A stretch of DNA of 44,827 bases from the NCBI GenBank assembly GCA_002696485.1, contig NZTP01000005.1:1-44827 (forward strand), written 5' to 3'. How positions within the stretch are numbered: the stretch's first letter is position 1; each line of letters starts with the position of its first letter. The notes below the pieces were generated by a model that ran no database searches, was not told the origin of the DNA, and saw only the letters and a program-made list of their open reading frames with translations. The position numbers were made by a program, and so were the translations under genes. Of this stretch, positions 6,803 through 14,963 are shown in pieces. Source of the stretch: Altibacter sp. (lineage in GTDB: Bacteria > Bacteroidota > Bacteroidia > Flavobacteriales > Flavobacteriaceae).

Positions 6803-7573
6803 ATGGATTCAAAATTGTCAATAGAAGCGAAACGCTTCAAGAAAGTGCGTGAAGAACTCAATCACACGCAGCAATCCTTTGCCGACCTCCTGCAGATCGG
6901 TGCTACCACTGCCGATATAGAGCGTGGTAAAACAAAACTTAGTGGGAAGGTGGTGATGGAACTCCTGCGGCAATTCAATATTAATCCGTTGTGGTTGTTT
7001 GGTGAAAGTTATACGCAATTTGTGAATATAAATGGTGGTGACGTAAGTCCGAAGGTGCTTACACTCGATACAGAATCCAATGACACCATTCTTTTGGTCA
7101 ATCAAAAGGCAGCCGCTGGGTACCCGCATAACATTCAGGATGTGGATTGGTATGAATCGCTCCCATCATTCTCAATTCCGCTACCGCAATACCGAAACGC
7201 GACGTATCGAGGATTTCAGGTGGAAGGGGATAGTATGTTGCCAAATATTCGGCCTAACGAGTGGGTCTTAGGAAGAGCAGTTCCCAGTATTTCCGAAGCG
7301 AACGACAGTAAGATTTATATTGTGGTGCTGCGGGATTCCGTATTGGTAAAGAAATTGCAAAAAATACCCAATAATCCACAAAAAGTTCGATTACTTTCCT
7401 TAAATCCCGAATATCTTCCCATTGATGTAGAGATCTCGAACATACAGGAATTGTGGTTGGTAAACAGTAAATTGACATTTGGAATTGACGAGCCTTCAGA
7501 AAGTAGTTTGCTGCAGCAATTGCAACAGTCCATGCAAGAACTAAAAGGGCAAATCTCAAATTTAAAAGCATAA
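6803..7573 (+). CDS. HTH (Cro/CI-type) regulator with LexA/UmuD-like S24 self-cleavage domain
   Basis: 256 residues from ATG 6803. An in-frame ATG at 6728 lies within the operators, so I reject it. Residues 1-66 form an XRE-type helix-turn-helix (HTQQSFADLLQIGATTADIERG). Residues about 95-225 are a peptidase S24 domain. The cleavage site AAAGYP puts Ala105-Gly106 where LexA and UmuD have Ala-Gly. The nucleophile is Ser144 in EGDSM and the general base is probably Lys183 in VLVKKL. All required residues are intact, so self-cleavage is plausible. The C-terminus (about 230-256) is Gln-rich and helical. The gene is divergent from the repair operon and shares an operator array with it. Predicted role: damage-responsive repressor of itself and the repair pair. 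Confidence 0.92.
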   Translation: MDSKLSIEAKRFKKVREELNHTQQSFADLLQIGATTADIERGKTKLSGKVVMELLRQFNINPLWLFGESYTQFVNINGGDVSPKVLTLDTESNDTILLVNQKAAAGYPHNIQDVDWYESLPSFSIPLPQYRNATYRGFQVEGDSMLPNIRPNEWVLGRAVPSISEANDSKIYIVVLRDSVLVKKLQKIPNNPQKVRLLSLNPEYLPIDVEISNIQELWLVNSKLTFGIDEPSESSLLQQLQQSMQELKGQISNLKA

Positions 7574-7574
7574 A

Positions 7575-7600
7575 AAGAGGCGACATTTCTGTCGCCTCTT
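7575..7600 (-). terminator. Intrinsic terminator between regulator and lipoprotein gene
   Basis: AAGAGGCGACA (7575-7585) pairs perfectly with TGTCGCCTCTT (7590-7600) around a TTTC loop. The T-run is better on the minus strand, so it mainly ends the SCRET lipoprotein operon, but it can also stop the regulator transcript. Confidence 0.85.
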
Positions 7601-7618
7601 ATAAACTAACAAATTATA

Positions 7619-7876
7619 TTAGTTGTCATTATCGGTCTTTACCTTAATCTTGGTATCACCGTCATCTTCTTTAATCTTCACCGATTTATCCTCGGTTTCC
7701 ATCTTGATCTTGGTGTCGCCGTCATCTTCTTTCACTTTAATCTCGGCGCCTTCTTCCTCCATTTCTTGGATCAAGGCCTCGCTTTCGGTCATTTCTTCCT
7801 CTTTCGTTTCTCTGCAAGAAGTAAAAGAAGTCCCCATGAATAATAGGGTTACTGCAATAATTGCTACTTTTTTCAT
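7619..7876 (-). CDS. Small lipoprotein, SCRET family (copy 3), with KIKEDDGDTKIK repeats
   Basis: 85 residues. The signal peptide MKKVAIIAVTLLFMGTSFTSC ends at lipidated Cys21, followed by RETKEEEMTESEA. The second half has a repeat: VKEDDGDTKIKMETEDKS is followed by VKIKEDDGDTKIKVKTD. The alternating Lys-Ile-Lys pattern looks like beta strands, unlike the helical copies 1 and 2. It is second in a two-gene unit, 14 bp after copy 4. Function unknown. Long Ser-rich frames on the opposite strand are shadows of the Glu/Asp codons. Confidence 0.8.
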   Translation of the reverse strand: MKKVAIIAVTLLFMGTSFTSCRETKEEEMTESEALIQEMEEEGAEIKVKEDDGDTKIKMETEDKSVKIKEDDGDTKIKVKTDNDN

Positions 7877-7890
7877 ATAGATCTGTTTAA

Positions 7891-8118
7891 TTAATCGTCG
7901 TTTCCAATTTTGTCGATCTCTTCGTTGATTTCCTCATTAATCTCTTTGTCCACTTCTTTAGCGGTACGCTCCAAGATCCCTTCCGATTCTTCAACCGCCT
8001 CATTGGTTTCTACTTCAACCTCTCGTACCACTTCTTTGGTTTCAGTTTTAGTTTCTCTACACGATGTAGTGGCCAATGCCGCTAGAACGATTGCAATTGA
8101 TAAGATTATTCTTTTCAT
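7891..8118 (-). CDS. Small lipoprotein, SCRET family (copy 4)
   Basis: 75 residues. The signal peptide MKRIILSIAIVLAALATTSC has lipidated Cys20, then RETKTETKEVVREVEVE. The rest is charged and probably coiled, with INEEINEEIDKI near the end. It is the first gene of a two-gene unit with copy 3. A perfect -7 match (TAGCTTTG on the minus strand at 8149-8156) lies 31 bp upstream of the start. Like the other three copies it keeps the signature Ser-Cys-Arg-Glu-Thr across the processing site while the mature part diverges. Function unknown. Confidence 0.8.
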   Translation of the reverse strand: MKRIILSIAIVLAALATTSCRETKTETKEVVREVEVETNEAVEESEGILERTAKEVDKEINEEINEEIDKIGNDD

Positions 8119-8148
8119 TTTCTAATAGGTTTGTGTTAATAGCTAAAA

Positions 8149-8156
8149 CAAAGCTA
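8149..8156 (-). promoter_or_regulatory. Predicted -7 element of the SCRET copy 4/3 operon
   Basis: TAGCTTTG on the minus strand matches TAnnTTTG exactly. No TTG is seen at the usual -33 distance. The rest of 8119-8258 contains no other feature I can support. Confidence 0.45.
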
Positions 8157-8258
8157 CATTTTTTAACATTTGGTCCTTCGTAAAGTTTTATTAAAGTTTC
8201 TAAACGAAATCTTATCATCTTCACCAAAGTTGTTGAATTAATCTCTGAAAATGAGGGG

Positions 8259-9515
8259 TTATTTGATTTGTCCCTTGACATTTATCTGTCTAAGGTAGTT
8301 CATCGTCTTCTCTGTTGCTCCCGTATTTTTATGTACAAAATGGCCGCAGATCATACCGGTTTTTACTCTGAAGGATGTATCTGAAATGAGCTTTTGCTCT
8401 ATCTCTTTGTACGCTTCCGGAGCGTCCACCGAAAAAAGACCTGCCAATTGCTCTAACCGTTGTGCTTCGGGAAAGTTTGAATAATTTTTTCCTATAATAA
8501 TAGGAATGCCGAAAGTGGCCGGTTCAAGAATATTGTGCAAACCGGTTGCGCCCATGGCCCCGCCAACATAAGCGATGTCTCCATAGCTGTAAATTTTGGT
8601 AAGAATACCAATTGTATCAACAATAAGGACTTGGTATTCTGAAAGGTGTTTTCCTTTCTTTTCTGAATAAAGCACGCTGGACTTTGTTATTTTTTTTCTG
8701 AAAGCATCAATCTTCGGCATGTCGATCTTATGGGGGGCTATTACGTATTTTACAAACGGTGTAGACGTATTGATCGCCGTTAACAGAACCGCTTCATCTT
8801 CAGGCCAAGTGCTTCCGCATACTATACACAAAGTATCTCCTTTAAATTGCTCCATGAAATCAAGTGTATTGTCCTTCTCAATTTGCTGTGATACACGATC
8901 GAAACGCGTGTCGCCGCTTACGGTCACATTCTTCAAGTTAAGGCTTTGCAGCAATTCTTCGGAAACTCGATCTTGCACGAAAATATGCTCGAAGCTTCGC
9001 AAAGCGTTACGCATAAATCCTCCGTACGATTTAAAAAATATTTGCTCCTTCCGAAACAAACCCGAGACCAAGAGCGTAGGGATCCCCTCTTTTTTTAATG
9101 TCCAAAGATAATTGGGCCAAAATTCGTATTTCACGAAAATAACCAGCGAAGGATGGATGGCCTTGACGAATCGCGTTGCATTTTGTCGCGTATCCATAGG
9201 CAAGTAGACGACCACATCGGCCAAAGGAGTGTCTTTCTTGACCTCAAAACCCGATGGCGAAAAGAACGAAACGAGTATCTTATAGTGGGAAAATTCTTTT
9301 CTAACGGCTTCCATAATTGGAACTCCCTGTTCAAATTCTCCTAAAGAAGCACAATGAAACCAAATGGTTTTATCCTCTGGGCCAATATGTTCTTCAAGCG
9401 TGTCAAAAACGTGAACCCGACCTTGAACGAAGAGCTTCATTTTTTTACTGAAATACTGTGCAACCCACAGATGAACGTAAGCAATTCGAGTTAAGAAGCT
9501 GTATAAAATGCGCAT
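8259..9515 (-). CDS. waaA: 3-deoxy-D-manno-octulosonic acid (Kdo) transferase
   Basis: 418 residues from ATG 9515 (MRILYSFLTRIAYVHLW). A start 17 codons further upstream is possible but less likely. This membrane-associated GT30 glycosyltransferase adds Kdo from CMP-Kdo to lipid A at the inner membrane. The signature HCASLGEFEQG places the catalytic Glu60 near the N-terminal domain. The C-terminal Rossmann domain has DTIGILTKIYSYGDIAYVGG and GLHNILEPATFGIPIIIG, both typical of the family. Length is normal (about 410-425). It is divergent from a sugar aminotransferase gene and so sits next to surface-polysaccharide functions. Confidence 0.95.
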   Translation of the reverse strand: MRILYSFLTRIAYVHLWVAQYFSKKMKLFVQGRVHVFDTLEEHIGPEDKTIWFHCASLGEFEQGVPIMEAVRKEFSHYKILVSFFSPSGFEVKKDTPLADVVVYLPMDTRQNATRFVKAIHPSLVIFVKYEFWPNYLWTLKKEGIPTLLVSGLFRKEQIFFKSYGGFMRNALRSFEHIFVQDRVSEELLQSLNLKNVTVSGDTRFDRVSQQIEKDNTLDFMEQFKGDTLCIVCGSTWPEDEAVLLTAINTSTPFVKYVIAPHKIDMPKIDAFRKKITKSSVLYSEKKGKHLSEYQVLIVDTIGILTKIYSYGDIAYVGGAMGATGLHNILEPATFGIPIIIGKNYSNFPEAQRLEQLAGLFSVDAPEAYKEIEQKLISDTSFRVKTGMICGHFVHKNTGATEKTMNYLRQINVKGQIK

Positions 9516-9614
9516 GTATAATTCCTGAAATGCTAAAATACGAATTACATTGTTTGCCGTTTTCAATTTTCGTAGTTTTACAGGAAGATTAGAAATCTAG
9601 AGTTCTTCAACAGC

Positions 9615-10775
9615 ATGAAAAAAATTCAAATGGTTGACCTAAAGGGTCAGTATGAACATATAAAAGACAAGGTAAATGCCTCGGTACTCGATGTGATCGA
9701 GTCTACAGCCTTCATTAATGGTCCCGAAGTACATCAATTTCAAAAAGAATTGGAAGAATATCTGGATGTAAAACACGTAATTCCGTGTGCAAACGGAACA
9801 GATGCCCTACAAATCGCTATGATGGGCTTAGGATTGAAGCCGGGTGATGAAGTGATCACTGCCGATTTTACCTTTGCTGCAACAGTGGAAGTGATTGCAT
9901 TGTTAGGATTAACTCCGGTTCTTGTCGATGTCGATCCTGTGACCTTCAATATAGACGTTGAAGCCATTCGCAATGCCATTACGCCTAAAACGAAAGCAAT
10001 CGTACCTGTACATTTGTTCGGGCTGGCAGCCGATATGGACAGCATCATGGAGATCGCCAATGAACACGATTTATACGTCATCGAGGATAACGCCCAAGGC
10101 ATTGGTGCTACCTATACCGGTAAGGATGGCTCAAAGAAGAAAGTAGGTGGTATCGGCCATGTGGCGTCCACCTCGTTCTTTCCTTCTAAGAATTTAGGAT
10201 GTTATGGGGATGGGGGCGCTATTTTCACCAATGATGACGCGCTGGCTCATACCATACGTGGAATCGTAAATCACGGAATGTACATTCGCTATCACCATGA
10301 CGTAGTGGGTGTCAACTCGCGTCTGGATTCCATACAGGCAACGATTCTTCGTGCCAAGTTACCGCATCTTGATGCCTATAATGCGGCTCGAAGAAATGCA
10401 GCCCGAAAATACACCAACGCCTTTGCAGGAAATCTTAAGATAATTACCCCAACCGGTTTTTGTGATGCGGGTAATTCAATTTGTGAGGTCTGCGACTGTC
10501 ATGTGTTTCACCAATACACATTGCGTATTATTGACGCAGATCGCGACGCCTTAGTCCAACATTTGAATGCGCATGACATCCCATGTGGAGTCTATTATCC
10601 CATCCCGTTGCATTTACAAAAAGCGTATGCAGATGATCGCTATAATGAAGCCGATTTTACCGTCACAAATCAATTGGTGCGGGAAGTGATCTCACTCCCG
10701 ATGCATACCGAACTCGACGATGAACAAATAGACTTTATAACTGCCACGGTTAAAAATTTCATCGATCAACAATGA
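9615..10775 (+). CDS. DegT/DnrJ/EryC1/StrS family sugar aminotransferase
   Basis: 386 residues. PLP-dependent enzyme that aminates a nucleotide-linked keto-sugar. The cofactor lysine is Lys192 in SFFPSKNLGCYGDGGA. Also visible are the N-terminal NGPEVHQFQKELEEYL, the ANGTDALQIA phosphate-binding region, IEDNAQGIGA with the PLP-ring Asp, and HQYTLRI near the C-terminus. Its stop overlaps the start of galE (ATGA), so the two form an operon, consistent with nucleotide-sugar supply for lipopolysaccharide or exopolysaccharide. The exact sugar cannot be read from sequence; WecE-, PglE- or perosamine-type activity are all possible. Confidence 0.93.
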   Translation: MKKIQMVDLKGQYEHIKDKVNASVLDVIESTAFINGPEVHQFQKELEEYLDVKHVIPCANGTDALQIAMMGLGLKPGDEVITADFTFAATVEVIALLGLTPVLVDVDPVTFNIDVEAIRNAITPKTKAIVPVHLFGLAADMDSIMEIANEHDLYVIEDNAQGIGATYTGKDGSKKKVGGIGHVASTSFFPSKNLGCYGDGGAIFTNDDALAHTIRGIVNHGMYIRYHHDVVGVNSRLDSIQATILRAKLPHLDAYNAARRNAARKYTNAFAGNLKIITPTGFCDAGNSICEVCDCHVFHQYTLRIIDADRDALVQHLNAHDIPCGVYYPIPLHLQKAYADDRYNEADFTVTNQLVREVISLPMHTELDDEQIDFITATVKNFIDQQ

Positions 10776-11794
10776 AAAAAATACTTGTAACCGGGGGACT
10801 GGGGTATATTGGATCGCATACAGTAGTTGAACTTCAAAATTCCGGCTTTGAGGTGATTATTATAGATAATCTTTCCAATTCAAGCCTTAACGTGCTTGAA
10901 GGAATCACTTCTATAACAAAAAAACCCCCTGTTTTTGAACGTTTGGATCTTAGGATCAAAGCAGATGTCATAGATTTTTTTCAACGGCATGAAAATATTG
11001 CTGGCGTAATTCACTTTGCGGCAAGCAAAGCTGTTGGTGAAAGTGTAGCACAACCACTCTATTATTACGAGAATAATATAAGTACGCTTATCTATTTACT
11101 TCAGGAATGCAAAGCCCATAGTATTAATAACTTTATTTTCAGTTCCTCGTGTACGGTCTACGGAGAGCCGGATTCATTACCTATTACCGAAGAAGCTCCT
11201 GTAAAAAAGGCAACTTCTCCTTACGGCAATACAAAACAGATCAGTGAAGAGATCCTTGAAGATACCTGTTCGGTTCACCCGCAATTCCGTTGTATTGCAT
11301 TGCGTTATTTTAATCCCATAGGGGCACATGATTCTGCAATGATCGGAGAACTTCCCGTAGGCGTACCTCAAAATCTTGTGCCATTTATTACACAAACCGC
11401 AGCAGGGGTTCGTAAAGAGCTTGCTATCTTCGGAAATGATTATAACACTTCGGACGGGAGCTGTATTCGGGATTATATTCATGTGGTCGATCTGGCGAAA
11501 GCTCATGTCGTTGCGCTGGAACGTCTTCTTAAAAAGGCCAATGCTTCAAATTTTGAGATCTTTAATGTAGGCACCGGCAAAGGGACCTCTGTATTAGAAA
11601 TTGTAGAAGCCTTTGAAGCGGTTAGTGAATTAAAATTGCCGTATAGGATCGTTGAAAGACGGCCGGGGGATGTAGTATCGGTGTACGCAGATACTACAAA
11701 GGCGAATGAAATTTTAGAATGGAAAGCCGAAAGATCCTTGAAGGATGCCTTATCTTCAGCTTGGAAATGGGAACAGCATATTAGAAATTTATAA
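10772..11794 (+). CDS. galE: UDP-glucose 4-epimerase
   Basis: 340 residues. Short-chain dehydrogenase superfamily enzyme interconverting UDP-glucose and UDP-galactose. The NAD-binding motif GGLGYIGSHT is at residues 7-16, followed by IIIDNLSNSS. The catalytic set is the SSSCTVYG segment plus YGNTK (Tyr-x-x-x-Lys). Family features RYFNPIGAHDSAMIGE, RDYIHVVDLA and the C-terminal RRPGDV are all present. It is translationally coupled to the upstream aminotransferase. The following amidohydrolase starts 10 bp after its stop, so three genes probably share one transcript. Confidence 0.96.
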   Translation: MKKILVTGGLGYIGSHTVVELQNSGFEVIIIDNLSNSSLNVLEGITSITKKPPVFERLDLRIKADVIDFFQRHENIAGVIHFAASKAVGESVAQPLYYYENNISTLIYLLQECKAHSINNFIFSSSCTVYGEPDSLPITEEAPVKKATSPYGNTKQISEEILEDTCSVHPQFRCIALRYFNPIGAHDSAMIGELPVGVPQNLVPFITQTAAGVRKELAIFGNDYNTSDGSCIRDYIHVVDLAKAHVVALERLLKKANASNFEIFNVGTGKGTSVLEIVEAFEAVSELKLPYRIVERRPGDVVSVYADTTKANEILEWKAERSLKDALSSAWKWEQHIRNL

Positions 11795-11804
11795 TACGAT
11801 ATAT

Positions 11805-13079
11805 ATGAAAAAATTGATGCTTATTGCCCTGTTGGTGAGTTTCTTCGGAAGCAGTGCCCAAGAGACCTTACTCCATTGCGGAAAAATTATAGATACAAAA
11901 AATGGAAAGGTTCTCAACTCCAAAACAATTGTTGTTTCGGGAAAGAAGATTATTCGTGTGGAAGATGGTTTTACCAACCCCAAAGCAGCAGACAAGGTTA
12001 TTGATCTAAAAAATAAGACAGTCATGCCCGGATTGATCGATATGCATGTCCACATTGAAGGAGAGACGAACCCAAATCGGTATCTGGAAGCATTCACTCT
12101 TAACGATGCCGATGTTGCGTTCAATGCCGCCGAAATTGCCGAGCGCACCTTGATGGCGGGTTTTACCACTGTACGGGACCTTGGGGGTAGCGGGGTGAAC
12201 GTTGCTTTACGAAATGCCATAGCGAAAGGCAAAATTGTGGGACCTCGAATCTTTACTGCTGAAAAAGCATTGGGAACCACTGGAGGTCATGCAGATCCTT
12301 CCAATGGCCAAAAGAAGGAGTTAATGGGCGATCCGGGTCCTAAAGAAGGGGTGGTCAATGGCGTAGCAGATGCTTATAAAGCCGTACGACAGCGCTATAA
12401 AAATGGTGCCGATTGGATCAAGATCACTGCTACCGGAGGCGTTTTGAGTGTCGCGAAGAATGGTCAGAATCCCCAATTCACAGAAGAAGAAGTTGCAGCG
12501 GTTGTTCAAGCTGCAAAGGATTATGGAATGAAAGTAGCTGCGCACGCACACGGTATAGAAGGAATGCAACGCGCCATTCGCGCAGGTGTCGCAACCATAG
12601 AGCACGGATCGCTTATGGATAAGGAGACCGCCGCCTTAATGAAACAATATGGTACCTATTTAGTTCCTACAATTTCGGCAGGAAAATACGTTGCCGAAAA
12701 AGCCAAGATTGACGGTTATTATCCGGCCATCATTGTACCCAAGGCTCTGGAGATAGGTTCAAAAATCCAAAATATGTACGCAATGGCCTATAAAGAAGGT
12801 GTGAAGATCGCTTTCGGAACGGATGCCGGCGTCTTTCCTCATGGTGAGAACGGAAAAGAGTTTAGATATATGGCAGAAGCCGGGATGCCTGCAATGGCTA
12901 CATTACAGTCTGCAACCATTACTAACGCAAGTATTCTTGATATGGAGAACGAATTGGGCCAATTGGCTGCTGGATTCATTGCAGATATCGTAGCGGTGAA
13001 TGAGGACCCTACTCAAAAGATCGAAACGATGGAGAATGTAGTCTTTGTAATGAAAGAAGGCGTTGTCTACAAGAATTAA
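11805..13079 (+). CDS. Secreted metal-dependent amidohydrolase (imidazolonepropionase-like)
   Basis: 424 residues from ATG 11805, chosen because it begins a clear signal peptide (MKKLMLIALLVSFFGSSAQ). The frame extends 20 codons further up into galE, which I reject. Metal ligands visible: His81 and His83 in GLIDMHVH, a likely carboxylated Lys in WIKITATGG, His residues in AAHAHGIEGM and TIEHGS, and Asp in FGTDAG. Such periplasmic members often act as prolidases or cyclic-amide hydrolases, but the substrate cannot be told from sequence. It is probably the last gene of the aminotransferase-galE transcript, although its function is not obviously related. Confidence 0.9.
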   Translation: MKKLMLIALLVSFFGSSAQETLLHCGKIIDTKNGKVLNSKTIVVSGKKIIRVEDGFTNPKAADKVIDLKNKTVMPGLIDMHVHIEGETNPNRYLEAFTLNDADVAFNAAEIAERTLMAGFTTVRDLGGSGVNVALRNAIAKGKIVGPRIFTAEKALGTTGGHADPSNGQKKELMGDPGPKEGVVNGVADAYKAVRQRYKNGADWIKITATGGVLSVAKNGQNPQFTEEEVAAVVQAAKDYGMKVAAHAHGIEGMQRAIRAGVATIEHGSLMDKETAALMKQYGTYLVPTISAGKYVAEKAKIDGYYPAIIVPKALEIGSKIQNMYAMAYKEGVKIAFGTDAGVFPHGENGKEFRYMAEAGMPAMATLQSATITNASILDMENELGQLAAGFIADIVAVNEDPTQKIETMENVVFVMKEGVVYKN

Positions 13080-13163
13080 CAGCGGTTTAACGAAGCTTTA
13101 ACGCCCTGCCCTTGGGTTTGCACAAAAGCCTTTGTTTCTTTGCAACCAATGAAACGTTGTATT

Positions 13164-13355
13164 ATGAAGTTAGTGACCGTTAAACGAAAAACAAAAAAGG
13201 AAAAAAGATTTACAGAACAGATGGGGATGCTTACCGCAAAGGTAGTATACATTCAAAAAGCATTCTTACGTGTTCCTTTCAAAACCATCCATAAATACCG
13301 AGAAACATATTACGGAGAAATAAAGGACTGCAATGATTGCAGATTAAGCGCCTAA
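13164..13355 (+). CDS. Small basic hypothetical protein, 63 residues
   Basis: It begins MKLVTVKRKTKKEKRF and ends GEIKDCNDCRLSA, with a basic N-terminal half and a Cys-x-x-Cys pair near the end. An upstream ATG at 13149 is possible. I prefer 13164 because a weak -7 element (TTTCTTTG at 13135-13142) would put the transcript start near 13148. The gene has its own strong terminator, which supports it being expressed. No known domain is recognised. The CxxC close to the terminus could bind metal or be redox active, but that is speculation. Confidence 0.6.
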   Translation: MKLVTVKRKTKKEKRFTEQMGMLTAKVVYIQKAFLRVPFKTIHKYRETYYGEIKDCNDCRLSA

Positions 13356-13383
13356 AAAAGCCCTCATTCGAGGGCTTTTTTTT
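13354..13383. terminator. Bidirectional intrinsic terminator
   Basis: GCCCTC (13360-13365) pairs with GAGGGC (13370-13375) across ATTC, flanked by A and T runs. It serves the small basic protein gene on the plus strand and fabD on the minus strand. Confidence 0.92.
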
Positions 13384-14266
13384 ATAAGTTTGCTTTTTCA
13401 GTTTCTACAGAAGGGCTAATCTTTTTTACAAGCCCTTGAAGTACGTTTCCGGGTCCTACTTCTATGAAGTGTGTGGCGCCGTCCTTCACCATATTTTGAA
13501 CACTCTGCGTCCATTTTACAGGTGCAGTTAATTGAAAAATTAGATTCTTTTTGATCTCTTCAGGTTTAGTTACTGCAAAAGTAGACACATTCTGGTAGAT
13601 AGGGCAAGCCGGTTCTGTAAATTGTGTTGCTTCAATAGCAGCTGCCAATTCTTCTCGGGCGGGTTCCATTAACGGACTGTGGAATGCACCTCCAACCGGT
13701 AACAATAAGGCACGACGGGCGCCTGCTTCTTTTAGCGCTTCACAGGCCCTGTTGACAGCTTCTATGTCTCCACTTATTACTAGCTGACCGGGACAGTTGT
13801 AGTTGGCTGCAACCACGATTCCTGTGGTGTCTGCACAAATGGCTTCCACCAAATGATCATCCAATCCTAAAACGGCAGCCATGGTAGACGGTGTTTCTTC
13901 ACAAGCCTTTTGCATCGCAAGTGCACGTTTATATACTAATTCCAATCCGTCGCTAAACGCGATGGTCCTATTGGCCACTAGGGCGGAGATCTCTCCTAAG
14001 GAATGTCCGGCTACCATATCGGGTTGAAAGGCATCGCCCATCACTTCCGCTAAAATTGTGGAGTGTAAGAATATAGCAGGTTGTGTCACCTTTGTCTCCT
14101 TCAAAGCATCGGCTGTGCCTTCAAACATGACCTTGGTGATATTGAATCCTAGGATCTCGTTGGCTTGATTAAAAAGGTCCTTTGCCTTTGCAGAAGCTTC
14201 GTATAGATCTTGACCCATGCCCGTAAACTGGGCGCCCTGTCCGGGGAATATATAAGCTTTTTTCAT
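13382..14266 (-). CDS. fabD: Malonyl-CoA:ACP transacylase
   Basis: 294 residues. It transfers malonyl from CoA to acyl carrier protein at the start of type II fatty acid synthesis in the cytoplasm. N-terminal FPGQGAQFTGMG is the family signature. The nucleophile is Ser89 in AGHSLGE, and the partner His196 lies in GGAFHSPLM. The C-terminal EVGPGNVLQGL is typical. Length is normal. It is transcribed alone: a terminator hairpin precedes it (serving the upstream gene) and a shared bidirectional terminator follows it. Confidence 0.97.
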   Translation of the reverse strand: MKKAYIFPGQGAQFTGMGQDLYEASAKAKDLFNQANEILGFNITKVMFEGTADALKETKVTQPAIFLHSTILAEVMGDAFQPDMVAGHSLGEISALVANRTIAFSDGLELVYKRALAMQKACEETPSTMAAVLGLDDHLVEAICADTTGIVVAANYNCPGQLVISGDIEAVNRACEALKEAGARRALLLPVGGAFHSPLMEPAREELAAAIEATQFTEPACPIYQNVSTFAVTKPEEIKKNLIFQLTAPVKWTQSVQNMVKDGATHFIEVGPGNVLQGLVKKISPSVETEKANL

Positions 14267-14321
14267 TTTGATTGGTTTTTGAGGTTTGTTGACGCTTCAG
14301 TACGCCGAAAGTGTAAAATTA

Positions 14322-14362
14322 ACATAAAAATTCCCCTTTCCGAAGTTTCAGAAAGAGGAATT
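14322..14362 (-). terminator. Predicted terminator after the pyridoxamine-oxidase-like gene
   Basis: AATTCCCCTTTC (14329-14340) and GAAAGAGGAATT (14351-14362) pair over 12 positions with one wobble. On the minus strand the stem is followed by TTTTTATG. Confidence 0.65.
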
Positions 14363-14381
14363 CATAGTACCCCCGCTTGTA

Positions 14382-14882
14382 TTATAATTTCATTTTCCCA
14401 CTTACCCCAATATCTTGATTGGCGCCGGTAAGTGCGGCTTTTGCCATTTTAAAAAGTACGACCAGCTTATTCTCGTCTGTATCCCAATAGGCCGCTTCCT
14501 GCGGAACGAATTTGATCGCCGTGGTATTCGAGTCTTCCGGACCGTTAAGATAGGCATTATCGGCGCTATCGTAAATGTCTTCGATTGCTTCTGAATTAGT
14601 AATGATTTGTGCTTCGCCATACACACTAAGAAACTTCATTTCGCCGGGACCGCTATATAAAAGTTGTACAGCGCTGTCACGCAAAATATGTGCATTATGG
14701 TCACTGTCCATTCCGCTTAAGAACCAAATGTTCCCATCTTCATCTACCTTTTTTGTATCCATAGGGATGGCTGCCAAGGGTCGCTTTCCCAAATTGGTAA
14801 CCATCATTGCAATACTAACATCTTCTACCATGGAGCGTAATTTCTTTTTGGCTTCGTCATTATATAAATTCTCTGTACTCAT
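14382..14882 (-). CDS. Pyridoxamine 5'-phosphate oxidase-like protein (general stress protein 26 type)
   Basis: 166 residues with the split-barrel flavin-binding fold of general stress protein 26 homologues. Recognised from VEDVSIAMMVTNLGKRPLAAIPMD, then GNIWFLSGMDSDHN and FLSVYGEAQII, the strand order of these small FMN/F420-binding proteins. The C-terminal AAYWDTDENKLVVLFKMAKAAL is also typical. The true ligand and reaction are unknown for most members; they are usually annotated as stress-associated. A stand-alone gene with its own predicted terminator. Confidence 0.85.
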   Translation of the reverse strand: MSTENLYNDEAKKKLRSMVEDVSIAMMVTNLGKRPLAAIPMDTKKVDEDGNIWFLSGMDSDHNAHILRDSAVQLLYSGPGEMKFLSVYGEAQIITNSEAIEDIYDSADNAYLNGPEDSNTTAIKFVPQEAAYWDTDENKLVVLFKMAKAALTGANQDIGVSGKMKL

Positions 14883-14963
14883 AGTTCTAGTTTTTCTTTT
14901 AAAGATACCGGTAATTTATAGTGGCTCTAGCCAAAGCAGTGCTAAAGTATTTTGAAAGTTTTG

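Noticed and set aside
7623-8125. Ser-rich plus-strand frames opposite the SCRET lipoproteins
   Set aside because: They mirror the Glu/Asp/Lys codons of the true minus-strand genes. The minus strand has signal peptides and lipoboxes.
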